NCBI GenBank assembly: GCA_900769985.1
Contig: CAAGIS010000064.1
Coordinates: 1 to 64,000, forward strand
DNA: 64,000 nucleotides
Reading direction: 5' to 3'
DNA from: Spirochaetia bacterium
GTDB taxonomy: Bacteria > Spirochaetota > Spirochaetia > Treponematales > Treponemataceae
Shown: positions 8,644 to 17,294 of the stretch, piece after piece
Numbering within the stretch: the first letter of the stretch is position 1
How the letters are laid out: each line of letters starts with the position of its first letter
Notes under the pieces: generated by a model
Database searches by the model: none
Told to the model about the DNA's origin: nothing
What the model saw: the letters and a program-made list of their open reading frames with translations, nothing else
Program-made: the position numbers and the translations under genes

Positions 8644-10059
8644 TTAAAGCGTTCCTTTCATTTCCAGTCTGATAAGGTTGTTCATTTCTACTGCGTATTC
8701 GAGAGGAAGTTCTTTGCTTACAGGATTTGCAAAGCCCGAAACAATCATGCTTCGTGCTTCATCTTCTGAAATTCCGCGGCTCATTAAATAAAAAATAGCT
8801 TCATTTGAAATGCGTCCGATTTTTGCTTCGTGTCCGATATCAGCATCGTCTGTCAAAACTGTCATTGCAGGAATCGTGTCGCTTCGGCTTTCTGCATCAA
8901 GCATGAGACTCTGACAGCTTACAGAAGCTTTTGCTCCAGCTGCATTTTTGTCTATGTAAACTGCAGAACGGTATGTACTTATTCCGCCGCCTTTTGAAAT
9001 TGATTTTGTCGTAATTAAACTTGTCGTGTCAGGTGCGCGGTGAACCATTTTTGCGCCGGTGTCAAGATTCTGACCGTTTCCTGCAAAAGTAATTCCTGTA
9101 AATTCTGCCCTGGCATTTTTACCTGTCAAATCGCTTTCCGGGTATAAATACGAAACATGACTTCCAAATGAACCTGAAATCCATTCTATCGAAGCGTTTT
9201 CTTCAACTCTTGCACGCTTTGTATTAAGGTTGAACATATTTTTTGACCAGTTTTCGATTGTCGAATATCTTAGGTGAGCGCCTTTTGCAACGAAAAGTTC
9301 GACGCAGCCTGCGTGCATGTTTGCAACGTTATATTTTGGTGCAGAACAGCCTTCGATAAAATGAAGGTCAGCGTCTTCGTCAACGATAATAAGGGTATGT
9401 TCAAACTGACCTGCGCCTTTTGCGTTCAGCCTAAAATATGACTGGAGCGGAAATGACAGGTGAACTCCTTTTGGCACATAGACAAAACTTCCGCCTGACC
9501 AGACGGCGCCGTGCAGGGCCGCAAATTTGTGGTCGCGCGGAGTTACGAGGGTCATAAAGTATTTCTGTACCATAGGTCCCCATTGTTCAGATTTTAGTGC
9601 TTCTTCAAATCCCATATAGACAACACCCTGTTTTGCAACCTCGTCCTGAACGTTGTGGTAAACGAGTTCAGAATCGTATTGGGCGCCGACACCTGCAAGT
9701 GAAGTTCTTTCTGCTTCTGGAATTCCGAGTTTTTCAAACGTATTTTTTATGTCGTCGGGAACATCCTCCCATTTGCCCTGCATTTTTGTATTCGGACGGA
9801 CATAAGTTGCAATGTTGTCAATGTTAAGCCCTTCGATTGAAGGCCCCCATTCTGGAACTTTTAATTCGTTGTATATTTTAAGTGAATTGAGGCGGAATTC
9901 CCTCATCCATTCAGGATCGCCCTTTTCTTTTGAAAGAGTTTCTACAATGTCAGGAGTAAGACCGCTTTTTATTCTATAAAAGTCTTCGTTTTCTTCGTAA
10001 CGAAAATCATACATTGAGCGGTTTATGTCATCAACTTGTGTTTTTTCTTTTTCGCTCAT
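8644..10059 (-). CDS. sufB: Fe-S assembly scaffold subunit SufB
   Basis: A 471-aa core scaffold protein of the SUF system, close to the usual 465-495 aa. Conserved blocks include AALHGAVWSGGSFVYVPKGV, the FEHTLIIVDE strand, HFIEGCSAP, the cysteine block SVSCQSLMLD, and the C-terminal DADIGHEAKIGRISNEAIFY. It sits 1 bp after sufC and runs toward sufD, forming the full SufBCD unit. Confidence 0.96.
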   Translation of the reverse strand: MSEKEKTQVDDINRSMYDFRYEENEDFYRIKSGLTPDIVETLSKEKGDPEWMREFRLNSLKIYNELKVPEWGPSIEGLNIDNIATYVRPNTKMQGKWEDVPDDIKNTFEKLGIPEAERTSLAGVGAQYDSELVYHNVQDEVAKQGVVYMGFEEALKSEQWGPMVQKYFMTLVTPRDHKFAALHGAVWSGGSFVYVPKGVHLSFPLQSYFRLNAKGAGQFEHTLIIVDEDADLHFIEGCSAPKYNVANMHAGCVELFVAKGAHLRYSTIENWSKNMFNLNTKRARVEENASIEWISGSFGSHVSYLYPESDLTGKNARAEFTGITFAGNGQNLDTGAKMVHRAPDTTSLITTKSISKGGGISTYRSAVYIDKNAAGAKASVSCQSLMLDAESRSDTIPAMTVLTDDADIGHEAKIGRISNEAIFYLMSRGISEDEARSMIVSGFANPVSKELPLEYAVEMNNLIRLEMKGTL

Positions 10060-10060
10060 T

Positions 10061-10816
10061 TTAATTTTCCTGTGAATTTAAGAATTGTTCAAATCCATTG
10101 TCATTTATCTGTCTGACAAGAGAACCGTCTCCTGTTTTTACGATTTTTCCTTTGACAATTACGTGAGTATAGTCAACGTGCAGGCTTTCTAGAATTTTTG
10201 TAGAATGAGTAATGATTAAAAGCGCTCCGTCCTGTTTTTTCTGGTATTCCTGAATGCCTTTTGAAACTGTGCGGACGGCATCTACGTCAAGTCCTGAGTC
10301 TGTTTCATCAAGAATTGCAAATTTCGGATTCAGCATTAAAAGCTGTAAGATTTCTGATTTTTTGCGTTCTCCGCCAGAAAAGCCTACGTTTAAATCTCTT
10401 GAAGCATAGCTTGAATCCATATTTAAAAGTTCCATATTTGCTTTAAGCGATTTCTGGAACTGGAATAACTTTACGTGTTCTCCGGTAGACTGCTGTATGG
10501 CACTGCGTATAAAAGTTTCTACGCTTATTCCCGGAACTTCAAGAGGATTCTGAAAAGAAAGAAACATTCCGAGTTTTGCCCTTTTGTCTGCGGAAAGTTC
10601 CGATATGTCCTGACCGTCAAAAAAAATCTTTCCGCTTGAAAGCGTGTAAATCGGATTGCCCATAATCGTATTGCCGAGTGTTGATTTTCCGGCGCCGTTG
10701 GGTCCCATCAAAACGTGCGTTTCGCCTTTAGCAATCTGCAGGTTCAGTCCGTTTAAGACTTGTTTTGAATCTATGTTTACAAAAATGTTCTGAATGTCAA
10801 GAAGTTTGTCTGCCAT
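10061..10816 (-). CDS. sufC: SUF system ATPase SufC
   Basis: Cytosolic ABC-type ATPase of the SufBC2D complex. Walker A is GPNGAGKSTLGNTIMG (about residues 38-53), the signature reads NVGFSGGERKKSE, Walker B is FAILDETDSGLDVD, and the His switch is ITHSTKI. The 251-aa length is standard. First gene of the operon, with GAGG upstream of its ATG. Confidence 0.97.
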   Translation of the reverse strand: MADKLLDIQNIFVNIDSKQVLNGLNLQIAKGETHVLMGPNGAGKSTLGNTIMGNPIYTLSSGKIFFDGQDISELSADKRAKLGMFLSFQNPLEVPGISVETFIRSAIQQSTGEHVKLFQFQKSLKANMELLNMDSSYASRDLNVGFSGGERKKSEILQLLMLNPKFAILDETDSGLDVDAVRTVSKGIQEYQKKQDGALLIITHSTKILESLHVDYTHVIVKGKIVKTGDGSLVRQINDNGFEQFLNSQEN

Positions 10817-11001
10817 CTAAAAAATCCTCAAGTTTATATAGTAGTTCATATAATAAATATAAGAAAAAACTTATGGTAATTCTAGCAGAAAATTTAAAAA
10901 TAAGGAATAGGTTTTAATAAACTATTAAATAAATAGGTAAAATATTTTTTATAATTCTAAACAAGGAAAATTCTTTTCAGACTGATTGTCAGAAGGAAAA
11001 G
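10817..11001. other. AT-rich intergenic region upstream of sufC
   Basis: This stretch between divergent sufC and the COX24-like gene is very AT-rich. A TATATA box on the minus strand near 10838 could serve sufC, but no good -35 is visible. I see no clear Fe-S or iron regulator site. Confidence 0.4.
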
Positions 11002-11056
11002 TTAAGGAAATACTGAATAAATCCTATTGAGGATTTTTCAGTGTTAACCTTGAATG
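11002..11056 (-). repeat. Dispersed hairpin repeat, type A, copy 1
   Basis: Reverse-oriented copy of the type A element: AAGGAAATACTGAATAAATCC, a short loop, GGATTTTTCAGTGTTAACC, then the shared end CTTGAATG. The two arms form a hairpin of about 16 bp with one bulge. It lies upstream of the COX24-like gene. Confidence 0.8.
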
Positions 11057-11089
11057 AATGTTTTATTTGAAAAAGTATTTAAAAGGTTA

Positions 11090-11117
11090 TTGACTATTCT
11101 TTCTAAAATCGTAATAA
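11090..11117 (+). promoter_or_regulatory. Possible promoter of the COX24-like gene
   Basis: TTGACT (11090-11095), 16-nt spacer, TAATAA (11112-11117). The start codon at 11156 follows at a reasonable distance. Confidence 0.45.
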
Positions 11118-11155
11118 TAGCATACGAATATTCAAATTTTATAGGAGCGCGCACC

Positions 11156-11245
11156 GTGCCTTGTGGTAAAAAAAGAAAACGTCAGAAAATGGCGACACAT
11201 AAGCGAAAAAAGATGCTTAGAAGAAACCGGCATAAGAGCAAGTAA
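11156..11245 (+). CDS. AURKAIP1/COX24 (mS38-like) mini-protein, 29 aa
   Basis: The conserved part of this reading frame is a 29-aa, very basic peptide, starting PCGKKRKRQKMATHKRKKM and ending RRNRHKSK. This matches the bacterial AURKAIP1/COX24 family, related to the mitochondrial small-subunit protein mS38. I place the start at the GTG at 11156 because AGGAG lies 8 nt upstream and because family members begin with a Met-Pro-x-Gly-Lys-Lys-Arg pattern. A longer frame from the ATG at 11054 overlaps the repeat and adds 34 residues unlike the family. A ribosomal role is inferred from the family. Confidence 0.8.
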   Translation: MPCGKKRKRQKMATHKRKKMLRRNRHKSK

Positions 11246-11282
11246 TTATTTTTACTTGTAAATATATGTATCAAATGCCATG

Positions 11283-11320
11283 AAGACTGCAAAAGTAATT
11301 ACTTGAGCGGTCTTTTTTTT
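11283..11320 (+). terminator. Rho-independent terminator after the COX24-like gene
   Basis: AAGACTGC and GCGGTCTT form an 8-bp stem with a G-T pair, followed by nine T. Confidence 0.8.
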
Positions 11321-11359
11321 TAAACGCGGAACAATGCGGAATGTTGGAGGCTTTTTACG

Positions 11360-13264
11360 ATTCTTTCTGGTATAAAATCACCTGCGGATTTAAATAATCT
11401 CTCAAAAAATCAGTTGTCTGAATTAGCCTGCGAAATTCGAAAAAAAATTATTGAAGTTGTCGGAAAAAACGGCGGACACCTTGCAAGCAATCTTGGTGTA
11501 GTTGAACTGACGATTGCCCTGCACCGAGTATTTAATAATAAAAATGATGCAATTATTTGGGATGTAAGCCACCAGTGTTATGCTCATAAAATTTTGACAG
11601 GCAGGCTTGATTCGTTCAACTCGCTGAGGAAGCATGGAGGACTTTCCGGTTTTACGAAAATGGCTGAAAGTCCGTATGATTATTTTGACAACGGACATGC
11701 TTCTACGAGCATTTCTTCAAGCCTCGGTCTTTTGACGGCAAGAACTTTGCAGGCAGACAGAAAAAAAGAGAAAAACTGCGGTAACGTGATTGCAGTTATA
11801 GGCGATGGTGCTATGACAGGAGGGCTTGCTTTTGAAGGTCTGTGTCATGCAGGGCAGCTTCAGAAAAATCTGATAATCATATTAAATGACAACCAGATGT
11901 CAATCGGTAAAAACAATGGTTCGCTTTCAAGATATTTAAGCAGGCTTACGATGTCATCTCAGTACCAGAGACTGCGGTATAAGATTGACAGGTTTGCAGA
12001 ACGCGCTCCTGGCTTTAATAAGTTCCTTCCGAAATTTATTTCAAAATTTAAAAGAGGATTGAAAGGGCTTTTGCTTGCAAACAATCTTTTTGTCGAACTC
12101 GGCTATGAATATGTCGGACCTTTGAACGGACATAATATTCAGGAACTTGAACTTGTTTTTAAGCGCGTAAGGCAACTGAACAAGCCTGTTGTAGTTCATG
12201 TCGTTACTAAAAAAGGGAAGGGCTACAGTCCTGCAGAAAATGATCCTCAGACTTTTCACGGAATCGGACCTTTTTGTATTACTGACGGTTCTGTAGAAAA
12301 ATTTGATGCTTTAAGCTTTACAGAAAGTTTTGCAAATGCAATTGACGAGCTTGGCAGAAAAAACGAAAAAATCGTTGCAATAACTGCGGCAATGGCAAAA
12401 GGTACAGGACTTGATGCTTTTGCACGACATTTTCCTGATAGGTTTTTTGACGTTGGAATTGCAGAAGAACATGCAGTAACGTTTGCAGGTGGACTTGCAA
12501 AAGGCGGCTTGATTCCTGTTGTCTGTATTTATTCAACTTTTATACAGCGTTCTATTGATCAGGTAATTCATGATATAGCGCTGCCTGATTTTCACGTGAT
12601 TTTTGTACTTGACAGAAGCGGCGCAGTTCCGAATGACGGTGAAACTCATCAGGGAATATTTGATATTGCGCTTTTCCGCTCAATTCCTGACGTAACGATT
12701 CTGGCACCTGCATCAAGTTACGAACTTAAAATGATGCTTTCTGAGGCAGTTGATATGAAAGGTCCTGTCGTAATCCGCTATCCTAAACTGACGTGTCCTA
12801 CGGAACTTGAAGTTTACAAGACGCCGCTTGAAAAAGGCAGGGGAATTCTTATTTCTGCAGAAGATTACGAGCCGTCACTGTCAGTTCAATTTGAAAACGA
12901 TGATTCTGCAATTCAGAAAAAAACTTTGATTATAACGACAGGTTCAATGATGAGTGAATCAATCGTTGCAGCACGTTCACTTCTTTTAAAGAAAAAATAT
13001 ACTGACATATACAACCTGCGGTATATAAAACCGATTGACGAAGAATGGCTGTGCAGTATATGCCGTAATTATTCCAGAATAATAATCGTAGAAGATGGAA
13101 TAAAGCCTTGCGGTATTGGTGAGACTATTGAAATTATTTTGCGAAGAAATAAAATGGAAAATATAAAGGTTCTTGCTTTCCCTGAAAAATTTATCTCGCA
13201 GGGAACAAGGCAAGAAGTTTTGCAGGAAGCAGGACTTGCAAGCGGGGATATAGAAAATGCTTGA
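11360..13264 (+). CDS. dxs: 1-deoxy-D-xylulose-5-phosphate synthase (non-standard start)
   Basis: ThDP enzyme joining pyruvate and glyceraldehyde-3-phosphate, the first step of the MEP isoprenoid pathway. Seen: GGHLASNLGVVELTIALH, the ThDP motif GDGAMTGG with its NDNQ, and the transketolase-type FDVGIAEEHAVTFAGGLA. The usual DXS N-terminus (a pattern of I-x-S-P-x-DL-x-x-LS-x-x-QL-x-x-LA) is encoded from about 11360 onward. No in-frame ATG, GTG or TTG precedes the TTG at 11414, which would cut into it. A strong GGAGG (11346-11350) lies 6 nt before ACG (11357) and 9 nt before ATT (11360). I give the ATT start; ACG is equally possible. First gene of dxs-folP-cdaA-cdaR-acpS. Confidence 0.9.
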   Translation: MLSGIKSPADLNNLSKNQLSELACEIRKKIIEVVGKNGGHLASNLGVVELTIALHRVFNNKNDAIIWDVSHQCYAHKILTGRLDSFNSLRKHGGLSGFTKMAESPYDYFDNGHASTSISSSLGLLTARTLQADRKKEKNCGNVIAVIGDGAMTGGLAFEGLCHAGQLQKNLIIILNDNQMSIGKNNGSLSRYLSRLTMSSQYQRLRYKIDRFAERAPGFNKFLPKFISKFKRGLKGLLLANNLFVELGYEYVGPLNGHNIQELELVFKRVRQLNKPVVVHVVTKKGKGYSPAENDPQTFHGIGPFCITDGSVEKFDALSFTESFANAIDELGRKNEKIVAITAAMAKGTGLDAFARHFPDRFFDVGIAEEHAVTFAGGLAKGGLIPVVCIYSTFIQRSIDQVIHDIALPDFHVIFVLDRSGAVPNDGETHQGIFDIALFRSIPDVTILAPASSYELKMMLSEAVDMKGPVVIRYPKLTCPTELEVYKTPLEKGRGILISAEDYEPSLSVQFENDDSAIQKKTLIITTGSMMSESIVAARSLLLKKKYTDIYNLRYIKPIDEEWLCSICRNYSRIIIVEDGIKPCGIGETIEIILRRNKMENIKVLAFPEKFISQGTRQEVLQEAGLASGDIENA

Positions 13265-14084
13265 GTTTAAGTTAAAGGACAGGACAATTTCTACAGAACG
13301 CAATGCTTTCGTTGCAGGAATTGTCAATGTAAACAATGATTCTTTCTGGAAAGGGAGCCGCGGAGGTTTTTCTCTAGCAAAGCGCCTTATTCTGGAAAAG
13401 GCTGACATTCTTGATATCGGTGCAGAAAGTTCACGCCCGGGTTCAAAATATATTTCAGAAAAGGATGAACTTAAAGCCCTGATTCCGTTAATAAGGAAAA
13501 TACGAAAATTTTCTGATATTCCGATTTCTGTTGATACGCGCAAAAAAAATGTTTTTGAAGCGTGCATGCAGGAAGGCGCTGATATTTTAAACGATATATC
13601 TGCTTTGGAAGACGACAGTCAGATGGCGCGCTATGCAGGAAATGAAAAAATTCCAGTTATTTTAATGCATAAAAGAAAAAATCCTGATATAATGCAGAAG
13701 TATACGGAATATGAAGATGTCTTTAAAGAGGTTGAAGATTATTTATATTCGCGGATTCAATATGCAGTTGAAAATGGAATTGATGAGGATAAAATAATCA
13801 TTGATCCGGGAATAGGTTTTGCAAAAGATTTGCATGCAAATCTTGTTCTCATAAAAAACTGCGGCAGGCTTTGCAGCGGGAAGTATCCTTTGATGATGGC
13901 GCTTTCGCGAAAATCATTTTTAGGACTTCTTACAGGAAAGACTGTTGATAAAAGGCTTGTCGGTACTGTAAGTGCAAATCTTTATTCTGTCATTAACGGT
14001 GCAAAATTTGTGCGTGTTCATGACGTAAAGGAAGCTGTTGACAGTCTTGATGTGTTAAAGGGAATTTTAAATGCTGGCTCTTGA
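13257..14084 (+). CDS. folP: Dihydropteroate synthase
   Basis: Condenses p-aminobenzoate with hydroxymethyl-dihydropterin pyrophosphate in folate synthesis. The TIM-barrel signature blocks are present: GIVNVNNDSFWKGSRGG (usually N-V-T-P-D-S-F), ILDIGAESSRPGS, DILNDISAL, IIDPGIGFAKD, ALSRKSFLG and the C-terminal RVHDVKEA. The Thr-Pro to Asn-Asn change in the first loop is unusual, because that loop shapes the pABA/sulfonamide pocket. Overlaps dxs by 8 bp and cdaA by 14 bp, so it is translationally coupled in the operon. Confidence 0.92.
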   Translation: MLEFKLKDRTISTERNAFVAGIVNVNNDSFWKGSRGGFSLAKRLILEKADILDIGAESSRPGSKYISEKDELKALIPLIRKIRKFSDIPISVDTRKKNVFEACMQEGADILNDISALEDDSQMARYAGNEKIPVILMHKRKNPDIMQKYTEYEDVFKEVEDYLYSRIQYAVENGIDEDKIIIDPGIGFAKDLHANLVLIKNCGRLCSGKYPLMMALSRKSFLGLLTGKTVDKRLVGTVSANLYSVINGAKFVRVHDVKEAVDSLDVLKGILNAGS

Positions 14085-14886
14085 ACAGTTAAAAAAAATT
14101 TATTATTTTATAAGTCCGGTTCTTGATATCGCGATTATTGCCTTTGTCTTATACAAGGCATATGAACTTTTACACAAGACAAATGGAATTCAGATTTTAA
14201 AGACTGCGTTTCTTGTCGGAGTTTTTTATCTTTTTGCAAAAGTCCTTCAGCTTAATACTATTTTATGGATTTTGAACATTATTGCTCCGGGGCTTCTTGT
14301 CTGCTTTGTAATAGTCTTTCAGCCGGAACTTCGTAAAATTATATTAAAACTCGGTCAGAAAGAATGGCTGACGTTCGGACACAGGCTAAAGCATACTCAT
14401 GTAGATGCCGTTTTAATTGCTGCAGACCAGCTTTCAAAAATGAAGCGCGGAATGCTTGCAGTTTTTATCCGCCATACTAAAATGGACGACTACATAGACA
14501 CTGGAACAAGGCTTGATGCAAACCTTTCGTCTGCGCTTTTGTATACGATTTTCAGCCATGATACGCCGCTGCATGATGCTGCATGCTTTATTCAGGGCGG
14601 AAAAATAGTTGCAGCAGGCTGTTTTTTGCCTTTGAGCGAGCAGTTTGACATAAAAAAGACTTTTGGTACTCGCCACAGGGCGGCACTCGGACTTGCAGAA
14701 CAGACTGATGCTGTTGTACTTGTTGTTTCTGAAGAAACAGGAGCTATAAGTCTTGCTTATGATTCAAAACTTCATTATGACTTATCGATTACGGAATTGA
14801 CAAAGACGCTGGAAGAACTGCTTGAAATTAATTCTGATTCACAAATTATTGAGGATACTGTCGATGAAAGCAGAATTACTACTTAA
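14071..14886 (+). CDS. cdaA: Membrane diadenylate cyclase CdaA (DAA-motif variant)
   Basis: Makes c-di-AMP from two ATP. Three N-terminal membrane helices (about residues 12-85) precede a DisA_N domain. The canonical DGA motif in P-L-H-D-G-A reads PLHDAACFI here (residues 166-174), so Gly is replaced by Ala while the metal-binding Asp169 is kept. The RHR motif is intact in GTRHRAALG (201-203), as is VVSEETGAIS. Length of 271 aa is normal. Its neighbour encodes a YbbR protein, the usual CdaA regulator. The call is firm; the effect of the Ala is unknown. Confidence 0.92.
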   Translation: MLALEQLKKIYYFISPVLDIAIIAFVLYKAYELLHKTNGIQILKTAFLVGVFYLFAKVLQLNTILWILNIIAPGLLVCFVIVFQPELRKIILKLGQKEWLTFGHRLKHTHVDAVLIAADQLSKMKRGMLAVFIRHTKMDDYIDTGTRLDANLSSALLYTIFSHDTPLHDAACFIQGGKIVAAGCFLPLSEQFDIKKTFGTRHRAALGLAEQTDAVVLVVSEETGAISLAYDSKLHYDLSITELTKTLEELLEINSDSQIIEDTVDESRITT

Positions 14887-15898
14887 AAAAATTTCAAACA
14901 ACTGGTTCGGAAAATGCCTTTCTCTTGGGGCGGCAATCATTCTTTTTCTTGTGGCGCAGATTACAAGACTTGAAAAAAGGACTTTTTCAGTTCCCCTTAC
15001 GACTGTAGAAGACGGAATCCTTGTTCATGCAAGCGGACTTCCGTCACATGTAAACGTTACTGTCCGCGCCGAGTCTGAGAACATTCTGAACATTGCAAGT
15101 TCCGACATAAAGGCATTTCTTGATTTGAGCTACTACACAAAAGAGGGAACTTACAGCGTGCCGATAACTTTATCGCTTTCTCCCGATGTCGTTCTTACAG
15201 ACCCTGTTGAACTGACAGTTTCGCCGGAAAATTATTCTGTCATTCTTGAAGAACGCGTAAGGCGCTCGGTTCCTGTCATCGTGCCGACTTCCGGCAATCC
15301 GACTCACGGCTATGAACTAAAAGAAATAAAAGTTTACCCTGACGAAGCCATAATTTCAGGCCCGCGTTCCATGGTCGAAAACATATCGCAGCTCTCTACT
15401 GACGAACTTATCCTGACGGAAAAGAAAGACGATTTTGAAGAAAGCAAGACTGTGCGGAACGTAAGCCGGTATATCGAAATCGTAAACCCGAAACAGGCTT
15501 CCGTAAAAGTAAGTTTTCAGACTTCGCTCGTGCAGAAATCGTTTTTTAACTGTCCTGTCTTTTTCGGTCATCTTGCTCCTAATCTTGAAGTTGCCGCAGA
15601 GCCTGAAATTTCTTTTACGGTTTCCGGGGCGGAACTTATACTTGAAAAATTCTATCCGTCGGAATATACGGTACAGGTTGACTGTTCTCACATTATGGTT
15701 CCGGGCGAATACGAACTTCCTGTCGTAATTGCGGTACAGGACGCATTCAAGATTGAAAGCCAGAGCGCTTCTTCCGTAAAAGTTAAAATCCGTGAAAAAG
15801 AAGTTGAATCGGAAAATGACGATGAAAATATTTCTGATTCCGGTACGGCTGAAAATTCTCCTGCTGATAAAAAAGCCGGAACTTACAGTGGAAATTAA
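14864..15898 (+). CDS. cdaR: YbbR-domain protein (CdaA regulator-like)
   Basis: A 344-aa protein with one N-terminal membrane helix (LGAAIILFLVAQIT, about residues 17-32) and several extracytoplasmic YbbR repeats (e.g. TFSVPLTTV, RSVPVIVPTSG, SFFNCPVFFG). The tail after about residue 310 is acidic and disordered. I set the start at the ATG at 14864, which has GAGG 9 nt upstream, instead of an earlier in-frame ATG at 14822. It overlaps cdaA by 23 bp. YbbR proteins encoded next to CdaA bind and modulate the cyclase in Firmicutes; the same role here is inference. Confidence 0.88.
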   Translation: MKAELLLKKISNNWFGKCLSLGAAIILFLVAQITRLEKRTFSVPLTTVEDGILVHASGLPSHVNVTVRAESENILNIASSDIKAFLDLSYYTKEGTYSVPITLSLSPDVVLTDPVELTVSPENYSVILEERVRRSVPVIVPTSGNPTHGYELKEIKVYPDEAIISGPRSMVENISQLSTDELILTEKKDDFEESKTVRNVSRYIEIVNPKQASVKVSFQTSLVQKSFFNCPVFFGHLAPNLEVAAEPEISFTVSGAELILEKFYPSEYTVQVDCSHIMVPGEYELPVVIAVQDAFKIESQSASSVKVKIREKEVESENDDENISDSGTAENSPADKKAGTYSGN

Positions 15899-15913
15899 AA
15901 TTAAGGTTAAAAT

Positions 15914-16306
15914 ATGATTTTGGGAATAGGCATTGATTTAGTTGAAGTAAAGCGTTTTAAAAAATGGGTACAAAATCCTGCTATTATCAGACGGTATTTT
16001 AATCAAAAAGAGATGATATCAGATTTGGACGGCAGTTTGACTGACAGGCAGTGTTCTGCGATGAGTCAGCATTATGCTGTCCGTTTTGCTGCAAAGGAGG
16101 CCTTTTCAAAGGCGATGGGAACAGGTATTTCCGGATTTGAACTTAAAGATGTGTTTGTTCAGAATGAAGAAAGCGGAAAACCATATCTTGTGCTTGAGAA
16201 TTCTGCAAAGAAGCTTTTTGAAGAAAAATGTCCTGATGCAAAGATTTTTCTCTCGCTTTCTCATGAAAAAGAATATGCAACTGCAAATGTAATTATTGAA
16301 AAGTAG
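15914..16306 (+). CDS. acpS: Holo-[acyl-carrier-protein] synthase
   Basis: Transfers 4'-phosphopantetheine from CoA to apo-ACP. Family hallmarks: GIGIDLVEVKRF at the N-terminus with the Mg-binding Asp, RFAAKEAFSKAMGTG in the middle, and LSLSHEKEYATANVI at the end. Length of 130 aa is normal. A weak AAGGT lies before the ATG. Last gene of the dxs operon. Confidence 0.95.
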   Translation: MILGIGIDLVEVKRFKKWVQNPAIIRRYFNQKEMISDLDGSLTDRQCSAMSQHYAVRFAAKEAFSKAMGTGISGFELKDVFVQNEESGKPYLVLENSAKKLFEEKCPDAKIFLSLSHEKEYATANVIIEK

Positions 16307-16323
16307 TTTTTTTCTGTTATAAT
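16296..16323 (+). promoter_or_regulatory. Promoter of the DUF2225 gene
   Basis: TTGAAA (16296-16301), 16-nt spacer, TATAAT (16318-16323), overlapping the end of acpS. Confidence 0.55.
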
Positions 16324-16333
16324 ATAAAGAAAT

Positions 16334-17239
16334 ATGGGAGTGACAATGGTTTCTGGAGTAAAAAAATCAGGTGAGAAGAAAAAGCCGGCAATTTCGTACT
16401 GGTCAAAAAACAAATGCTTTTGTCCTGTCTGCCGTAAGGAATTTCCGAGAGAAGAAATGCTCAGTGGAAACGGACGAATGAATGCCGGCAAGTTAACTGA
16501 CGAACTTCACAGACTATATATTCCTTCTGCGCGGTTTGGAAAAATAAATCCTCTTATTTATGCAATCGGGGCGTGTCCTAATTGTCATGCAGCTTTTTTG
16601 TGGAATGATTTCAAAGAAATTACTGATGAAAAGTCATTGAACCGTATTTACGATAAATCTGAAGAACGCAAGGCGAGTGTTAATGCTGTTTTTCCGTATT
16701 ATGATTTGACGAGAAACAGAACCCTTCTTGACGGTGCTGCAATGTATTATCTTGCGCTTTTGAGTTACGACGAAGTTGACTTGTCGTATCTTCCGACGAT
16801 GAAAAGGGCAATCCTTACACTGCGCCTTGCATGGCTTTGCAAAGATCTGAATGAAGAATGTCCGGGTCATAATTACAATGTCGTTGCAGAAGTCTTTTAT
16901 AAAAAAGCAATTTTCTTTTATCAGCAGGCAGTCATTAACGAAACAAATAGAATTGAAAAAAGTTCAACTCTTGCAGGAATGGGACCTGATACAGATAAAA
17001 ATTACGGCTGGGACGGCGTAATTTATCTTTGCGGACTTTTAGAATATAAATATGGTCAGAAAGAAGATATGTCACTAAGGTTAAAAAAACTCGATGAGTC
17101 AAAAATTGCCATTGCCAGAATTTTCGGTCTTGGAAAAACGACAAAAGAAAAACCTGGTCCTCTACTGGAACATTCAAGAAATCTTTATGATACGCTTACA
17201 AAGGAACTTGACGGAAGCGATGTCGGAGAACTTGGATGA
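16334..17239 (+). CDS. DUF2225 protein with two zinc-binding CxxC pairs
   Basis: A 301-aa cytoplasmic protein. The N-terminus has CFCPVCRKEFPREEM and then GACPNCHAAFLWNDF, which together can form a zinc ribbon. The rest is helical and TPR-like, including a KKAIFFYQQAVINE segment. This matches the DUF2225 family common in spirochaetes and Firmicutes; no function is established to my knowledge. The ATG at 16334 has no ribosome-binding site, while the ATG at 16346 has GGGAG 5 nt upstream and may be the true start. Confidence 0.78.
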   Translation: MGVTMVSGVKKSGEKKKPAISYWSKNKCFCPVCRKEFPREEMLSGNGRMNAGKLTDELHRLYIPSARFGKINPLIYAIGACPNCHAAFLWNDFKEITDEKSLNRIYDKSEERKASVNAVFPYYDLTRNRTLLDGAAMYYLALLSYDEVDLSYLPTMKRAILTLRLAWLCKDLNEECPGHNYNVVAEVFYKKAIFFYQQAVINETNRIEKSSTLAGMGPDTDKNYGWDGVIYLCGLLEYKYGQKEDMSLRLKKLDESKIAIARIFGLGKTTKEKPGPLLEHSRNLYDTLTKELDGSDVGELG

Positions 17240-17294
17240 TTTTGTTTTTGAAAAAGAGTGACTGAATAATACGATTTTTTTTAAGGATTAATTT

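Noticed and set aside
11341..11400. Short ATG-started peptide (18 codons) before dxs as leader peptide
   Set aside because: The ATG at 11341 has no ribosome-binding site; the GGAGG used for dxs lies inside it, and the peptide has no regulatory feature.
12986..13567. Minus-strand open frame (193 codons) across dxs-folP
   Set aside because: It covers the well-supported dxs and folP coding regions on the other strand and shows no recognisable motif.
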